Positions 9,127 through 16,788 of a stretch of DNA of 64,000 nt are shown here, piece after piece. Where the stretch lies: NCBI RefSeq assembly GCF_023155275.1, contig NZ_JALMUV010000002.1, forward strand, positions 62,001 through 126,000. The letters run 5' to 3'. The number at the start of each line of letters is the position of its first letter. Position 1 is the first letter of the stretch. The notes beneath the pieces are model-generated. The model was given only the letters and a program-made list of their open reading frames with translations, had not been told where the DNA came from and made no database searches. The position numbers and the translations under genes are program-made. The DNA is from Streptomyces rhizoryzae (GTDB lineage: Bacteria; Actinomycetota; Actinomycetes; Streptomycetales; Streptomycetaceae).

Positions 9127-9897
9127 ATGTCGGCTGACGGGACGGGTGGCGCGCAGGTCAAGTCCGCGGTGCGGACGGTGGAGTTGCTGGAGTACTTCGC
9201 GGGCAGCCCCGGGATGCACAGCCTCGCCTCCGTCCAGGAAGCCGTCGGCTACCCCAAGTCCAGCCTCTACATGCTGCTGCGCACCCTGGTCGAGCTCGGC
9301 TGGGTGGAGACCGACGCCACCGGCACCCGCTACGGCATCGGCGTCCGCGCCCTGCTGGTGGGCACCGCGTACCTCGACGGAGACGAGGCGGTGGCCGCCG
9401 CCCGGCCGGCCCTGGACCGGCTCTCCGACGACACCACCGAGACCATCCACCTCGCCCGGCTCGACGGCACCGACGTCGTCTACCTCGCCACCCGCCAGTC
9501 GCAGCACTACCTGCGCCCGTTCACCCGGGTCGGGCGCCGGCTGCCCGCGCACTCCACCGCGCTGGGCAAGGCGCTGCTGGCCACGTACTCCGACGACCAG
9601 GTGCGGGCGATGCTGCCGCCCGCGCTGACCGCGCTGACCGTGCACACGCACACCGACCGCGAGCGGCTGATCGAGGAGCTGCACACGGTCCGCGAGCGGG
9701 GCTTCGCGGTGGACCGCGAGGAGAACACCCTCGGCCTGCGCTGCTTCGGCGTCGCGATCCCCTACCGCACCCCGGCGCGGGACGCGGTCAGCTGCTCGGT
9801 GCCGGCCGCCCGGCTCACCCCGGCCCACGAACAGACCATCAAGGACGCGCTGTTCGACGCCCGGGACCGGCTGGCGCTGGCCACCCGGCGGCTCTGA
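9127..9897 (+). CDS. IclR family transcriptional regulator
   Basis: 256 residues with the two IclR domains: an N-terminal winged helix-turn-helix (about 10-65, SAVRTVELLEYFAGSPG... YPKSSLYMLLRTL) and an effector-binding domain (about 80-250) with the typical PAHSTALGKALLA and GFAVDREENTLGLRCFGVAIP. ATG 9127 follows GGAGGGG/AAGGG. The upstream 100 bp are more A+T-rich than the flanks and may hold its own operator. No catabolic gene set adjoins it, so the target is not evident; it may control the neighbouring membrane protein/two-component genes or act elsewhere. Confidence 0.9.
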   Translation: MSADGTGGAQVKSAVRTVELLEYFAGSPGMHSLASVQEAVGYPKSSLYMLLRTLVELGWVETDATGTRYGIGVRALLVGTAYLDGDEAVAAARPALDRLSDDTTETIHLARLDGTDVVYLATRQSQHYLRPFTRVGRRLPAHSTALGKALLATYSDDQVRAMLPPALTALTVHTHTDRERLIEELHTVRERGFAVDREENTLGLRCFGVAIPYRTPARDAVSCSVPAARLTPAHEQTIKDALFDARDRLALATRRL

Positions 9898-9929
9898 GCG
9901 CAGCGCGCCCCGTCCGCAAAGCGGTCCGC

Positions 9930-9949
9930 CCTCCGCCGCGCGGCGGAGG
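9930..9949 (+). terminator. Hairpin after the IclR gene
   Basis: CCTCCGCC-GCGC-GGCGGAGG, an 8-bp perfect stem 32 bases after the IclR stop codon. No U tract. Plausible factor-assisted terminator separating IclR from the following membrane protein. Confidence 0.45.
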
Positions 9950-10005
9950 CGGATCGCCGGGCGGGCGGAGGCGGGCCGGGCGGCTTGCGCGCCAGGCTGG
10001 CGGAC

Positions 10006-11076
10006 ATGACGACGACGCCCCGCACCGGCCGGGCCCCCCTGTCCGCGGCGGTCCTGCGGGCCGTGACCCTCGCGGCCTGCCTGCCCTACCTCGCCCTGAA
10101 GGCCGTCTGGCTCGGCGGCGGCCACCTCGGCATCCCGGCCCGCAGTCCGCTGCGCGGGGACGGCGGCACCCTGATGGCGTTCAACGCGCTCACCGTGGTG
10201 ATGGACGCCGCGGTGATCGTGCTGGCGTTCCTGCTGACCCGGGCGTGGGGGCGGCGGGTACCGGGGTGGCTGCTGGCGGTGCCGGTGTGGGCCGCGACCG
10301 GGCTGCTGGCGCCGATCGCGGTGGTCTTCCCCGTCCAGGAGCTGGCCGGGGCGTTCACCGGCGGGTCCGGGGCGGCGCGCGGCGGCGGGGACGCGGCCCT
10401 GGTCGCGCCGTGGGTGTGGACCGTCGTCTACACCGGTTTCCTCGTGCAGGCGCTGGCGCTGGGCGCGCTGTTCGTGCGGTACGCCCGGGAGCGCTGGGGG
10501 CGGCTGTGGCGCGGGCCGCTGGCCGCGCTGCCGGAGGGCCCCGCCCGGTCCGCGGGCCGGCTGGTCGCGGGCGCGGTGGCCGTGCCGGCGGTGCTGCCCG
10601 CGGTGATGCACCTGCTGTGGGCGGCCGGCGGTACGGCCGGGCTGCCCGCGGTGCGGGCGGCCGCGCGGACCCTCGACGACCGGCTGACGGCGGCCGGGTT
10701 CGCACTGTTCGCCCTGGTCACGGTGGTCGCGGTGGCGCTGCTGGGGTACGGCGGCGGGGCCCGGCGCCGGGGCGGGCGGCTGCCGCTGCTGGTGCCGCTG
10801 GCCGGGGCCTGGGTGGGCTCGGGGGCGCTGGCGGGCTGGGGCGGCTGGCTGCTGCTGACCGCGCTGGCGGCCCCGGCCGGCGACCCCTCGCTGCCCACCC
10901 CGCTGATGAACCTCACCTACGCTGTGCAGATGATCACGGGGATGCTGGTGGCCGCCGCCGGCGCGTACTTCTTCACCGCACGCGCCGCCGACACCGCCGG
11001 CCAGGAGGGCGGCGCGGTCCGCGGGGGCGCCGCGGACGGGACGTCCGGCGCGCCGGGAGCCGTGCGGTGCGGCTGA
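10006..11076 (+). CDS. Integral membrane protein next to two-component system
   Basis: 356-residue polytopic membrane protein with about eight hydrophobic segments (for example AVLRAVTLAACLPYLALKAVWLG, a long VVMDAAVIVLAFLL helix, GWLLAVPVWAATGLLAPIAVV and a last helix near residue 310) and arginine-rich cytosolic loops. No recognised domain. Its stop codon overlaps the start of the histidine kinase by 10 bp, so the two are translated together. A sensory partner or signal-relay membrane protein for the kinase is a reasonable inference, not shown. ATG 10006; weak ribosome binding site. Confidence 0.75.
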   Translation: MTTTPRTGRAPLSAAVLRAVTLAACLPYLALKAVWLGGGHLGIPARSPLRGDGGTLMAFNALTVVMDAAVIVLAFLLTRAWGRRVPGWLLAVPVWAATGLLAPIAVVFPVQELAGAFTGGSGAARGGGDAALVAPWVWTVVYTGFLVQALALGALFVRYARERWGRLWRGPLAALPEGPARSAGRLVAGAVAVPAVLPAVMHLLWAAGGTAGLPAVRAAARTLDDRLTAAGFALFALVTVVAVALLGYGGGARRRGGRLPLLVPLAGAWVGSGALAGWGGWLLLTALAAPAGDPSLPTPLMNLTYAVQMITGMLVAAAGAYFFTARAADTAGQEGGAVRGGAADGTSGAPGAVRCG

Positions 11077-12311
11077 CCGCGGGCCGGGTGGCCCGGCGCT
11101 GGGCCCATCTGGTGCTGGGCGGCGCGCTGTTGATGCCGTTCTACCTGCTGGTGTCGGCGGCCCTGCCGCTCCTGGTGGACGGTGCGGACCCGCTGCGCGA
11201 GGCCGGCTGGCAGTTCGCCGCGTTCGGCTGCGCGCTGCCGCTGGCCGCGCTGGCCGGGCTGGTGTTCCCGCTGCTGCGGCCGCTGGAGGCGGCGGCGGTC
11301 CGGGCGCTGTGCGCGGTGCCCGCCGACCGGCTGGCGGACGGGCCGGCCGTGTCCTGGGCCGCCCGGCGGCGCAGCGCCCTGTGGTTCACCGCGCATCTGC
11401 TGGCCGGCGGGATCGTCAGCGGGATGACGCTGAGCGCGCCGCCGGCCGCGGCCATGCTGCTGGCGGTGCCGTTCGGCGCGGAGCTGCCCGGGCTGCGGTG
11501 GCCGACCTCGCTCGCCGGGGTGCTCGCACCGCTCATCGGCGTGGCACTGCTGGCGCTGCTGCTGGGCACCGCGTGGGGCTCCGGGGCGCTGCTGGCCCGC
11601 TGGGCGCCGGCGCTGCTGGGCCCCACGCCCGCCGACCGGCTGGCCGCCGCCGAGCGCCGGGCGGCCGAACTCGCCGCCCGCAACCGGCTGGCCCGCGAAC
11701 TGCACGACGCGGTGGGCCACGCGCTGAGCGCGGTCACCCTCCAGGCCGGGGCGGCCCGCCGCGTCCTGGACCGCGATCCGGAGTTCGCCCGGCAGGCGCT
11801 GGCCGCCATCGAGGACACCACCCGCGAGGCGGTCGCCGAACTCGACGCCGTACTGGGCCTGTTGCGCGAGGAGCACGAGACCGGCCCGGCCGCGCCCGCC
11901 CCCACCCTGGACGGGCTGGCGGCGCTGCTGGACCGGACCCGCGCGGCGGGCGTCGAGGTCACCGCGGAGCTGTCCGGGGACCTCGCGGCGGTGCCGCCGG
12001 TGGTCTCCCGGGAGGCGTACCGCATCGTCCAGGAAGGGCTGAGCAACGCCCTGCGGCACGCCGGGCCGGTCCCGGTGACCGTGCGCGCGGGGCTGGCGGA
12101 GGGGGAGTTGGAATTGCTGATCGTCAATGCGGTGGCCGGGGCGGGGGCCGCCCGGGCGCAACGGGCCGGCGGCGGGCGCGGGCTGCCCGGGATCGCCGAA
12201 CGGGCCCGGCTGCTGGGCGGCGCGGCGTCGGCCGGCGCCGCGGACGGCCGCTGGCGGCTGACCGCCCGGCTGCCGGTGGCCGGCGCCGGGGCGGACGGGG
12301 GCGCGCGGTGA
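11067..12311 (+). CDS. Two-component sensor histidine kinase (NarL/DesK-type, HisKA_3)
   Basis: 414 residues: about four membrane helices in residues 12-180, a short coiled linker (DRLAAAERRAAELAARNR), HisKA_3 dimerisation domain with phospho-acceptor His213 in RELHDAVGHALS, and a C-terminal HATPase_c with the N-box EGLSNALRHA and G-box GRGLPGIAERARLLGG. The short external loops suggest sensing within the membrane. GTG 11067 has GGGAG upstream and overlaps the upstream membrane-protein gene by 10 bp. Four-base overlap (GTGA) with its response regulator. Confidence 0.93.
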   Translation: MRLTAGRVARRWAHLVLGGALLMPFYLLVSAALPLLVDGADPLREAGWQFAAFGCALPLAALAGLVFPLLRPLEAAAVRALCAVPADRLADGPAVSWAARRRSALWFTAHLLAGGIVSGMTLSAPPAAAMLLAVPFGAELPGLRWPTSLAGVLAPLIGVALLALLLGTAWGSGALLARWAPALLGPTPADRLAAAERRAAELAARNRLARELHDAVGHALSAVTLQAGAARRVLDRDPEFARQALAAIEDTTREAVAELDAVLGLLREEHETGPAAPAPTLDGLAALLDRTRAAGVEVTAELSGDLAAVPPVVSREAYRIVQEGLSNALRHAGPVPVTVRAGLAEGELELLIVNAVAGAGAARAQRAGGGRGLPGIAERARLLGGAASAGAADGRWRLTARLPVAGAGADGGAR

Positions 12312-12964
12312 TCCGGATCGTGCTCGCCGACGACGAGCGGATGGTGCGCGGCGCGCTCGGCGTCATCCTGGGCGCGGAGCCCGACATGGAGGTGGTCGGC
12401 GAGGCGTCGGACGGCGCCGAGGCGGTCCCGATGGTCCGCGCGCTGCGCCCGGACGTGGTGCTGATGGATGTCCGGATGCCCGGTATCGACGGGATCCGGG
12501 CCACCGAGCGGATCCTCGCCGGCACCCCGGACCCGCCGCGCGTCCTGGTCGTCACCACCTTCGAGAACGACTCCTACGTCTACGACGCGCTGCGCGCCGG
12601 TGCCAGCGGCTTCCTGCTCAAGCGGGCCCGGGCGGAGGAGCTGGTGCAGGCGGTGCGGCTGGTGGCGGGCACCGATTCGCTGCTGTTCCCGGCCGCGGTG
12701 CGGGCGCTGGCCGCCCGGTACGCCGGGGAGCGGGCGGCCGGCGAGGCGGCGCGGAAGCTGCGGGAGCGGCTCTCGGAGCGGGAGGGCGCGGTGCTGCGGC
12801 TGATGACGGCCGGGCTGACCAACGCCGAGATCGCCGAGCGGCTGGGCGTCGGCCCGGCCACCGTCAAGACGCATGTCGCGGGGGTGCTGGCCAAGCTCGG
12901 GGTGCGGGACCGGACCCAGGCGGTGATCGCCGCGTACGAGTGCGGGTTCGTCCGGCCGGGGTGA
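12308..12964 (+). CDS. NarL/FixJ family response regulator
   Basis: 218 residues: receiver domain (1-120) with acidic pocket Asp8-Asp9 and phospho-acceptor Asp54 in VVLMDVRMPG, the conserved FLLKRA lysine, then a LuxR-type helix-turn-helix (about 155-215, LSEREGAVLRLMTAGLTNAEIAERLG). Partner of the kinase encoded just before it. Its targets are not known; a perfect 18-bp palindrome lies 121 bp downstream of its stop, before the surface-protein gene. Confidence 0.93.
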   Translation: MIRIVLADDERMVRGALGVILGAEPDMEVVGEASDGAEAVPMVRALRPDVVLMDVRMPGIDGIRATERILAGTPDPPRVLVVTTFENDSYVYDALRAGASGFLLKRARAEELVQAVRLVAGTDSLLFPAAVRALAARYAGERAAGEAARKLRERLSEREGAVLRLMTAGLTNAEIAERLGVGPATVKTHVAGVLAKLGVRDRTQAVIAAYECGFVRPG

Positions 12965-13085
12965 GGCCGGGCCCGGGCGGCGCACCGGGGCGGCGCCGCT
13001 CACCCGATCACCGTAGGCCAGCAGGACCGCCCGGCCCCCGGGCGCTTATCTCGTGGGAGGAGGCGCGGAACTCCACCGACTTCCT

Positions 13086-13119
13086 GTGGCGCACGTGCGC
13101 CACGTCCGCGCTTCGCGGA
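13086..13119 (+). promoter_or_regulatory. 18-bp perfect palindrome and RBS-overlapping hairpin upstream of surface protein
   Basis: GTGGCGCACGTGCGCCAC (13086-13103) is a perfect palindrome. It is followed at once by TCCGCG-CTT-CGCGGA (13105-13119), a 6-bp hairpin whose right arm overlaps the GGAGG ribosome binding site (13117-13121) of the gene starting at 13130. In DNA the palindrome could be an operator; in RNA both could form stem-loops that limit ribosome access. Confidence 0.45.
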
Positions 13120-13129
13120 GGTTGTTCCC

Positions 13130-13795
13130 ATGCGTTCCACGCGACTGCTCACCGGTGCCGTGCTGTCCACCGCCGCGCTCGGCCTGTCCGCCACCGCGGC
13201 GTACGCCGGGGACTTCGGTTCGATCGAGGTCTCGCCCGGCACGGCCGCGCCCGGCTCCACGGTGTCCCTGTCCACCACCGGCTGCGGCTTCGGGCGCACG
13301 GCGAGCGTCGACACCGGCACCCTGGGCGGGGGGAAGATCACCTTCACCCCGGACACCGCCAAGCGCTCGCTGACCGCCCGGCTGACCGTCAAACCCGGTA
13401 CCAAACCCGGCAATTACGGGATCGGCGGGAAGTGCGCCGACGGCAAGGACATCACCGGCACGGTCCGGGTCGTCGCCGACAGCGCCTCCGCGTCCCCGGG
13501 GATGATGAGCCCGGGCACGAGCATGAGCCCGAGCGGCCGGAGCGGGATGGGACCGGGCATGTCGCCCTCCGCCACGCCCGGTCCGGCCATGCCGGGCAAG
13601 GAGCACCCGGGAATGTCCCACGGCTCCACCGGCCCCACCATGCCGCCCAAGGGCAGGATGAAGACCGGTGAGGGCTCCACCAGCGAGGACGGCCCGAACA
13701 CCCAGCAGATCGCCGCGGGCGCCGGGGTGCTGGCCGTCGCGGTGGCGGGCGGGGTCTGGCTGGTCCGCCGGCGCCGGGCCGGCGGCCGGTACTGA
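13130..13795 (+). CDS. Secreted Met-rich surface protein with C-terminal membrane anchor
   Basis: 221 residues: Sec signal peptide (MRSTRLL... ATAAYA, cleavage near residue 26), an immunoglobulin-like/beta-rich domain (about 27-120) with two cysteines, then a disordered Pro/Gly/Ser segment rich in Met and His (about 124-180), and a C-terminal hydrophobic helix followed by RRRRAGGRY. This is a wall-spanning anchored protein, but no LPXTG or LAXTG sorting motif is present. The Met/His content could bind copper or simply be flexible linker; function unknown. GGAGG lies upstream. It directly precedes a sortase gene. Confidence 0.8.
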   Translation: MRSTRLLTGAVLSTAALGLSATAAYAGDFGSIEVSPGTAAPGSTVSLSTTGCGFGRTASVDTGTLGGGKITFTPDTAKRSLTARLTVKPGTKPGNYGIGGKCADGKDITGTVRVVADSASASPGMMSPGTSMSPSGRSGMGPGMSPSATPGPAMPGKEHPGMSHGSTGPTMPPKGRMKTGEGSTSEDGPNTQQIAAGAGVLAVAVAGGVWLVRRRRAGGRY

Positions 13796-13869
13796 CCCGG
13801 GAGCGCGCCCGGCCGGCCGGTGCGCCCCGGCGGCCCCGGGAGCGCCGGGCGCGGCTGGCCGGGGCGCTG

Positions 13870-14589
13870 GTGGCGGCCCTGAGCGCCGCCGCGTGCGGCG
13901 CCGGGGCGTGGCTGGTCGCCCAGGGCAGCCGGGACGGCACCGCGCCACCCCAGCCGTCCGCCGCCCAGGGCTTCACCGGCCGGCCGCCGGGCGCGGGTCC
14001 GCGGGCCGCCCCGGCGGTCCCGCCGCTCCCCGGGGCGGAACCCCTGCGGGTGGTGGTGCCGTCGCTGCACATCGACGCCCCGCTGACCCGGCTGGGGCTG
14101 GCCGCGGACGGCAGCCTCGCCCCGCCCCCGGCCGGGAACCGCAATCTGGCCGGCTGGTACGCGGCGGGCACCCCGCCGGGCGCCGCCGGCACCGCGCTGG
14201 TCGCCGGGCACGTGGACACCCGCGCCGGGCCCGCGGTCTTCTACCGCCTGGGCGCCCTGAAGAGGGGCAGCACCGTGCGGATCCCGCGTGCGGACGGCCG
14301 CACCGCGGTGTTCACCGTGGACGCGGTGGAGGTCTACGAGGCGTGGGACTTCCCCGACGAGAAGGTCTACGGCGAGGCCCGCCGCCCCGAACTCCGGCTG
14401 ATCACCTGCGGGGGCGGCTTCAGCCGGAGCCGCCGGGAATACCTGGGCAACGTGGTGGTCTTCGCGCACCTGACCGGCAGCCGGGAGACGGCCGCGGGAC
14501 GCTCCGCGCCGGTGCCCTGGGCACGCCCGCCGGCCGACCGCTTCAGCGCCCGCAGCGCACCCCGCGCGGCACCCGGGCCAACGGGGTGA
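13870..14589 (+). CDS. Class F sortase
   Basis: Extracytoplasmic cysteine transpeptidase of about 239 residues. The catalytic triad is visible: His114 in VAGHVDTRAG, Cys180 in RLITCGGGF and an Arg in the following RSRREYLGN. The N-terminus is a hydrophobic signal anchor. The only annotated-type start in frame is GTG 13870, but the frame is open upstream and an Arg-rich stretch (RPRERRARLAG) directly before it would make a better anchor, so a non-canonical earlier start is possible. Encoded 74 bp after the Met-rich surface protein, its likely but unproven partner. Confidence 0.85.
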   Translation: MAALSAAACGAGAWLVAQGSRDGTAPPQPSAAQGFTGRPPGAGPRAAPAVPPLPGAEPLRVVVPSLHIDAPLTRLGLAADGSLAPPPAGNRNLAGWYAAGTPPGAAGTALVAGHVDTRAGPAVFYRLGALKRGSTVRIPRADGRTAVFTVDAVEVYEAWDFPDEKVYGEARRPELRLITCGGGFSRSRREYLGNVVVFAHLTGSRETAAGRSAPVPWARPPADRFSARSAPRAAPGPTG

Positions 14590-14924
14590 ACCGCGGCCGG
14601 GGACCGGGCGGCACCCGGCGGCCCGCCCGCGGGCAGGGAGCCGGACGAACCGGACCGCGCCTCGGCCACCCCGCCCGCGGAACGGCCTTCGGGCCGTACG
14701 CCACCGCGCTGCCCGCCCCCGCGCTGCCCGCCGCCGCACAGGGCGCAGCACCCGGTCCGGCGGCCCCCGGCCGCGCCCGCCCCGGCGGAGCGTTCCGCCC
14801 CGGACGGAACCCCGCCCCCGGTCCGCGGCGTCCTTGAGGGCACACCGCCCGCCCGGCACCGGACCGCACCGGCGCACCACACCGGGGCGGGCGCGGCACA
14901 CCACGCGGGAACGAGGTAACGCAC
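14590..14924. other. Intergenic region without recognisable gene
   Basis: 335 bp of very GC-rich sequence between the sortase and the small GlsB-like gene. Frames are open only because of the high G+C; none has a plausible start, ribosome binding site or domain. A promoter for the GlsB-like gene is expected here, but I see no clear -10/-35 pair. Confidence 0.4.
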
Positions 14925-15197
14925 ATGGGTATCGTCAGCTGGCTCGTCCTGGGCCTGATCGCGGGCGTCATCGCGAAGGTCCTGCTGCCGGGCCGGGACC
15001 CGGGCGGCCTCGTCGGCACCACCCTGATCGGGATCGCCGGCTCCTTCATCGGCGGCTGGCTCTCCACCCGCTTCCTGCACCGGCCGATCCCGAAGGACTT
15101 CTACGACCCGGCGATGTGGATCGCCGCGGTGGCCGGCGCGCTGGTGCTGCTGATCGCCTACCGGCTGCTCTTCGGCAACTCCCGGGCCCGCCGCTGA
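14925..15197 (+). CDS. GlsB/YeaQ/YmgE family stress-response membrane protein
   Basis: 90-residue inner-membrane protein of the transglycosylase-associated (GlsB/YeaQ/YmgE) family. Three hydrophobic helices: MGIVSWLVLGLIAGVIAKVL, a Gly-rich GTTLIGIAGSFIGGWL and a last AMWIAAVAGALVLLIAYRLL; the family's glycine-zipper pattern is clear. Members are often induced by general or alkaline stress; molecular role unknown. Good ribosome binding site (GAGG) before ATG. Confidence 0.9.
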   Translation: MGIVSWLVLGLIAGVIAKVLLPGRDPGGLVGTTLIGIAGSFIGGWLSTRFLHRPIPKDFYDPAMWIAAVAGALVLLIAYRLLFGNSRARR

Positions 15198-15219
15198 GCC
15201 GCCCCTGACCGTCCGTGAG

Positions 15220-15248
15220 GCCCGCCCCGGCCGGGAACCGGGGCGGGC
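15220..15248 (+). terminator. Terminator-like hairpin after GlsB-like gene
   Basis: GCCCGCCCCGG-loop-CCGGGGCGGGC, a perfect 11-bp stem with a 7-base loop, 22 bases after the stop codon. No U tract, which is usual for streptomycete terminators. Confidence 0.6.
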
Positions 15249-15290
15249 GCCGCGGGGAACCGCCTCCCCCCGTCGGCCGTTAGGCGTGTC

Positions 15291-16526
15291 ATGACCGCAA
15301 TGACTCCTGGCTCGAACCTCCCGCTCCCCGCCGCGCGGGTCGCGGTGACCGTCACCGCGCCCGTCCGGCTGGACGTGTCGGGCCTGCTGCTGACCGCCGG
15401 CGGCACGGTGCGCTCCGACGACGACTTCGTGTTCTACAACCAGCCCGCGGGCCCGGGGGTGCGCCACAGCGCGGCGGACGGCGGGGACACCATCACGGTC
15501 GACACCGCCGCGGTGCCCGCGGACATCGACAAGGTCGTGGTCACCGCGAGCCTGGACGCGCCAGGCACGACCTTCGCCGGCACCGAGCCGACCGGCACGG
15601 TCCGCGACGCGGACACCGGCGGGGTGCTGGCCACCTTCACCCCGCCGCGGCTGGGCCCGGAGACCGCGCTGGTGGTCGTGGAGCTCTACCGCCGGGGCGG
15701 CGGCTGGAAGGTCCGCGCGGTCGGCCAGGGGTACGCCAACGGCCTCGCCGGGATCGCCACCGACTTCGGCGTGACGGTGGAGGACCCGGCCCCGGCACCC
15801 GCCGCGCCCCAGGCCGCCCCGCAGCCGCCCGCGGCGCAGACACCTCCGCCGCCCCCGGCCCCGCCCGCTCCCCCGGCCCCCGTTCCGCCCGGTCAGTGGG
15901 GGCCGCCGACCGGTGCCCCGGCGCCGGTGGCCCCGCCGCCCGCCACCGGGAAGGTCAACCTCGACAAGGGCCGGGTCAGCCTCCGGAAGAACGAGACCGT
16001 CTCGCTGGTCAAGGGCGGCCGCCCGCTGCTCGGCACGGTCCGGATGGGCCTGGGCTGGGAGCCCGCCCGCCGCGGCCGCGGCATCGATCTGGACGCCTCC
16101 GTGATCGCCTACGGCCCCGACCGCAACAAGGTCGACAGCTGCTACTTCGGCAAGCTGCTGATCCTCGGCGGCGCGATCCAGCACTCCGGCGACAACCTCA
16201 CCGGCGCCGGCGACGGCGACGACGAGGTGATCACCGTCCACCTCGGCGGCATCCCGCCGGAGGTCACCGGCCTGGTCTTCACGGTCAACTCCTTCTCCGG
16301 CCAGAAGTTCTCCGACGTCGCCCACGCCTACTGCCGGCTCACCGACGCGCAGACCGGCGAGGAGCTGGTCCGCTTCGACCTCACCGGCGCCGAGCCGCGC
16401 ACCGGCGTGCTGATGGCCAAGCTGATCCGGCAGTACTCCGGCGAGTGGGAGATGACCGCGATGGGCGATTTCGTCGACGCCCGCACGGTCCGCGGCCTGG
16501 TCAAGCCCGCGGCCGCCGCCCTCTAG
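15291..16526 (+). CDS. Two-domain TerD family protein
   Basis: 411 residues holding two TerD-like domains (about 1-165 and 215-405) joined by a Pro/Ala linker of about 50 residues. The second domain is the more canonical: GRVSLRKNETVSLVK, then FGKLLILGGAIQHSGDNLTGAGDGDDEVITVHLGGIP, where the Asp-rich GDGDDE matches the family's calcium-binding loop. TerD proteins are tied to tellurite/oxidative stress resistance and, in Streptomyces, to development. Start ATG 15291; ATG 15300 (MTPGSNLPL) is equally possible. Confidence 0.88.
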   Translation: MTAMTPGSNLPLPAARVAVTVTAPVRLDVSGLLLTAGGTVRSDDDFVFYNQPAGPGVRHSAADGGDTITVDTAAVPADIDKVVVTASLDAPGTTFAGTEPTGTVRDADTGGVLATFTPPRLGPETALVVVELYRRGGGWKVRAVGQGYANGLAGIATDFGVTVEDPAPAPAAPQAAPQPPAAQTPPPPPAPPAPPAPVPPGQWGPPTGAPAPVAPPPATGKVNLDKGRVSLRKNETVSLVKGGRPLLGTVRMGLGWEPARRGRGIDLDASVIAYGPDRNKVDSCYFGKLLILGGAIQHSGDNLTGAGDGDDEVITVHLGGIPPEVTGLVFTVNSFSGQKFSDVAHAYCRLTDAQTGEELVRFDLTGAEPRTGVLMAKLIRQYSGEWEMTAMGDFVDARTVRGLVKPAAAAL

Positions 16527-16586
16527 CTGATCGGTGCCAAGGGCTTGCTGGCACGCATGAGATGAAGCGAGGGAGCCCGAAGACCG

Positions 16587-16754
16587 GTGGTGGCGCCGGA
16601 TCTGGACTCCCTCGCGACCGCACTCCGGGTGACATCCGACGACTTGCTGGAGGAGTCGCCGCATCTGGCGCCCTGGCGGCCCGAGGCCGGCATCGAGCCG
16701 CGGCTCAGCGATGCCGAACGGGTCACCCTCTCGGTGAGGCAAGCCCTGCTCGGT
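16587..16754 (+). pseudogene. Transposase N-terminal remnant (IS982/IS4-like)
   Basis: About 56 codons read as DLDSLATALRVTSDDLLEE, then APWRPEAGIEP and LSDAERVTLSVRQALLG, a pattern I recognise from the N-terminus of common streptomycete IS transposases. After QALLG the frame loses the expected sequence, and no catalytic DDE part follows, so only a 5' relic remains. No terminal inverted repeats could be assigned. It directly abuts the 3' end of the amidase gene, marking an old insertion or recombination point. Confidence 0.65.
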
Positions 16755-16788
16755 CCGGGACGGAACAACAGGAGAAACGATCTCTCCG

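Noticed and set aside
14834..15208. Plus-strand frame of 124 codons overlapping the GlsB-like gene
   Set aside because: The 90-codon frame at 14925 has a ribosome binding site and clear family membership.
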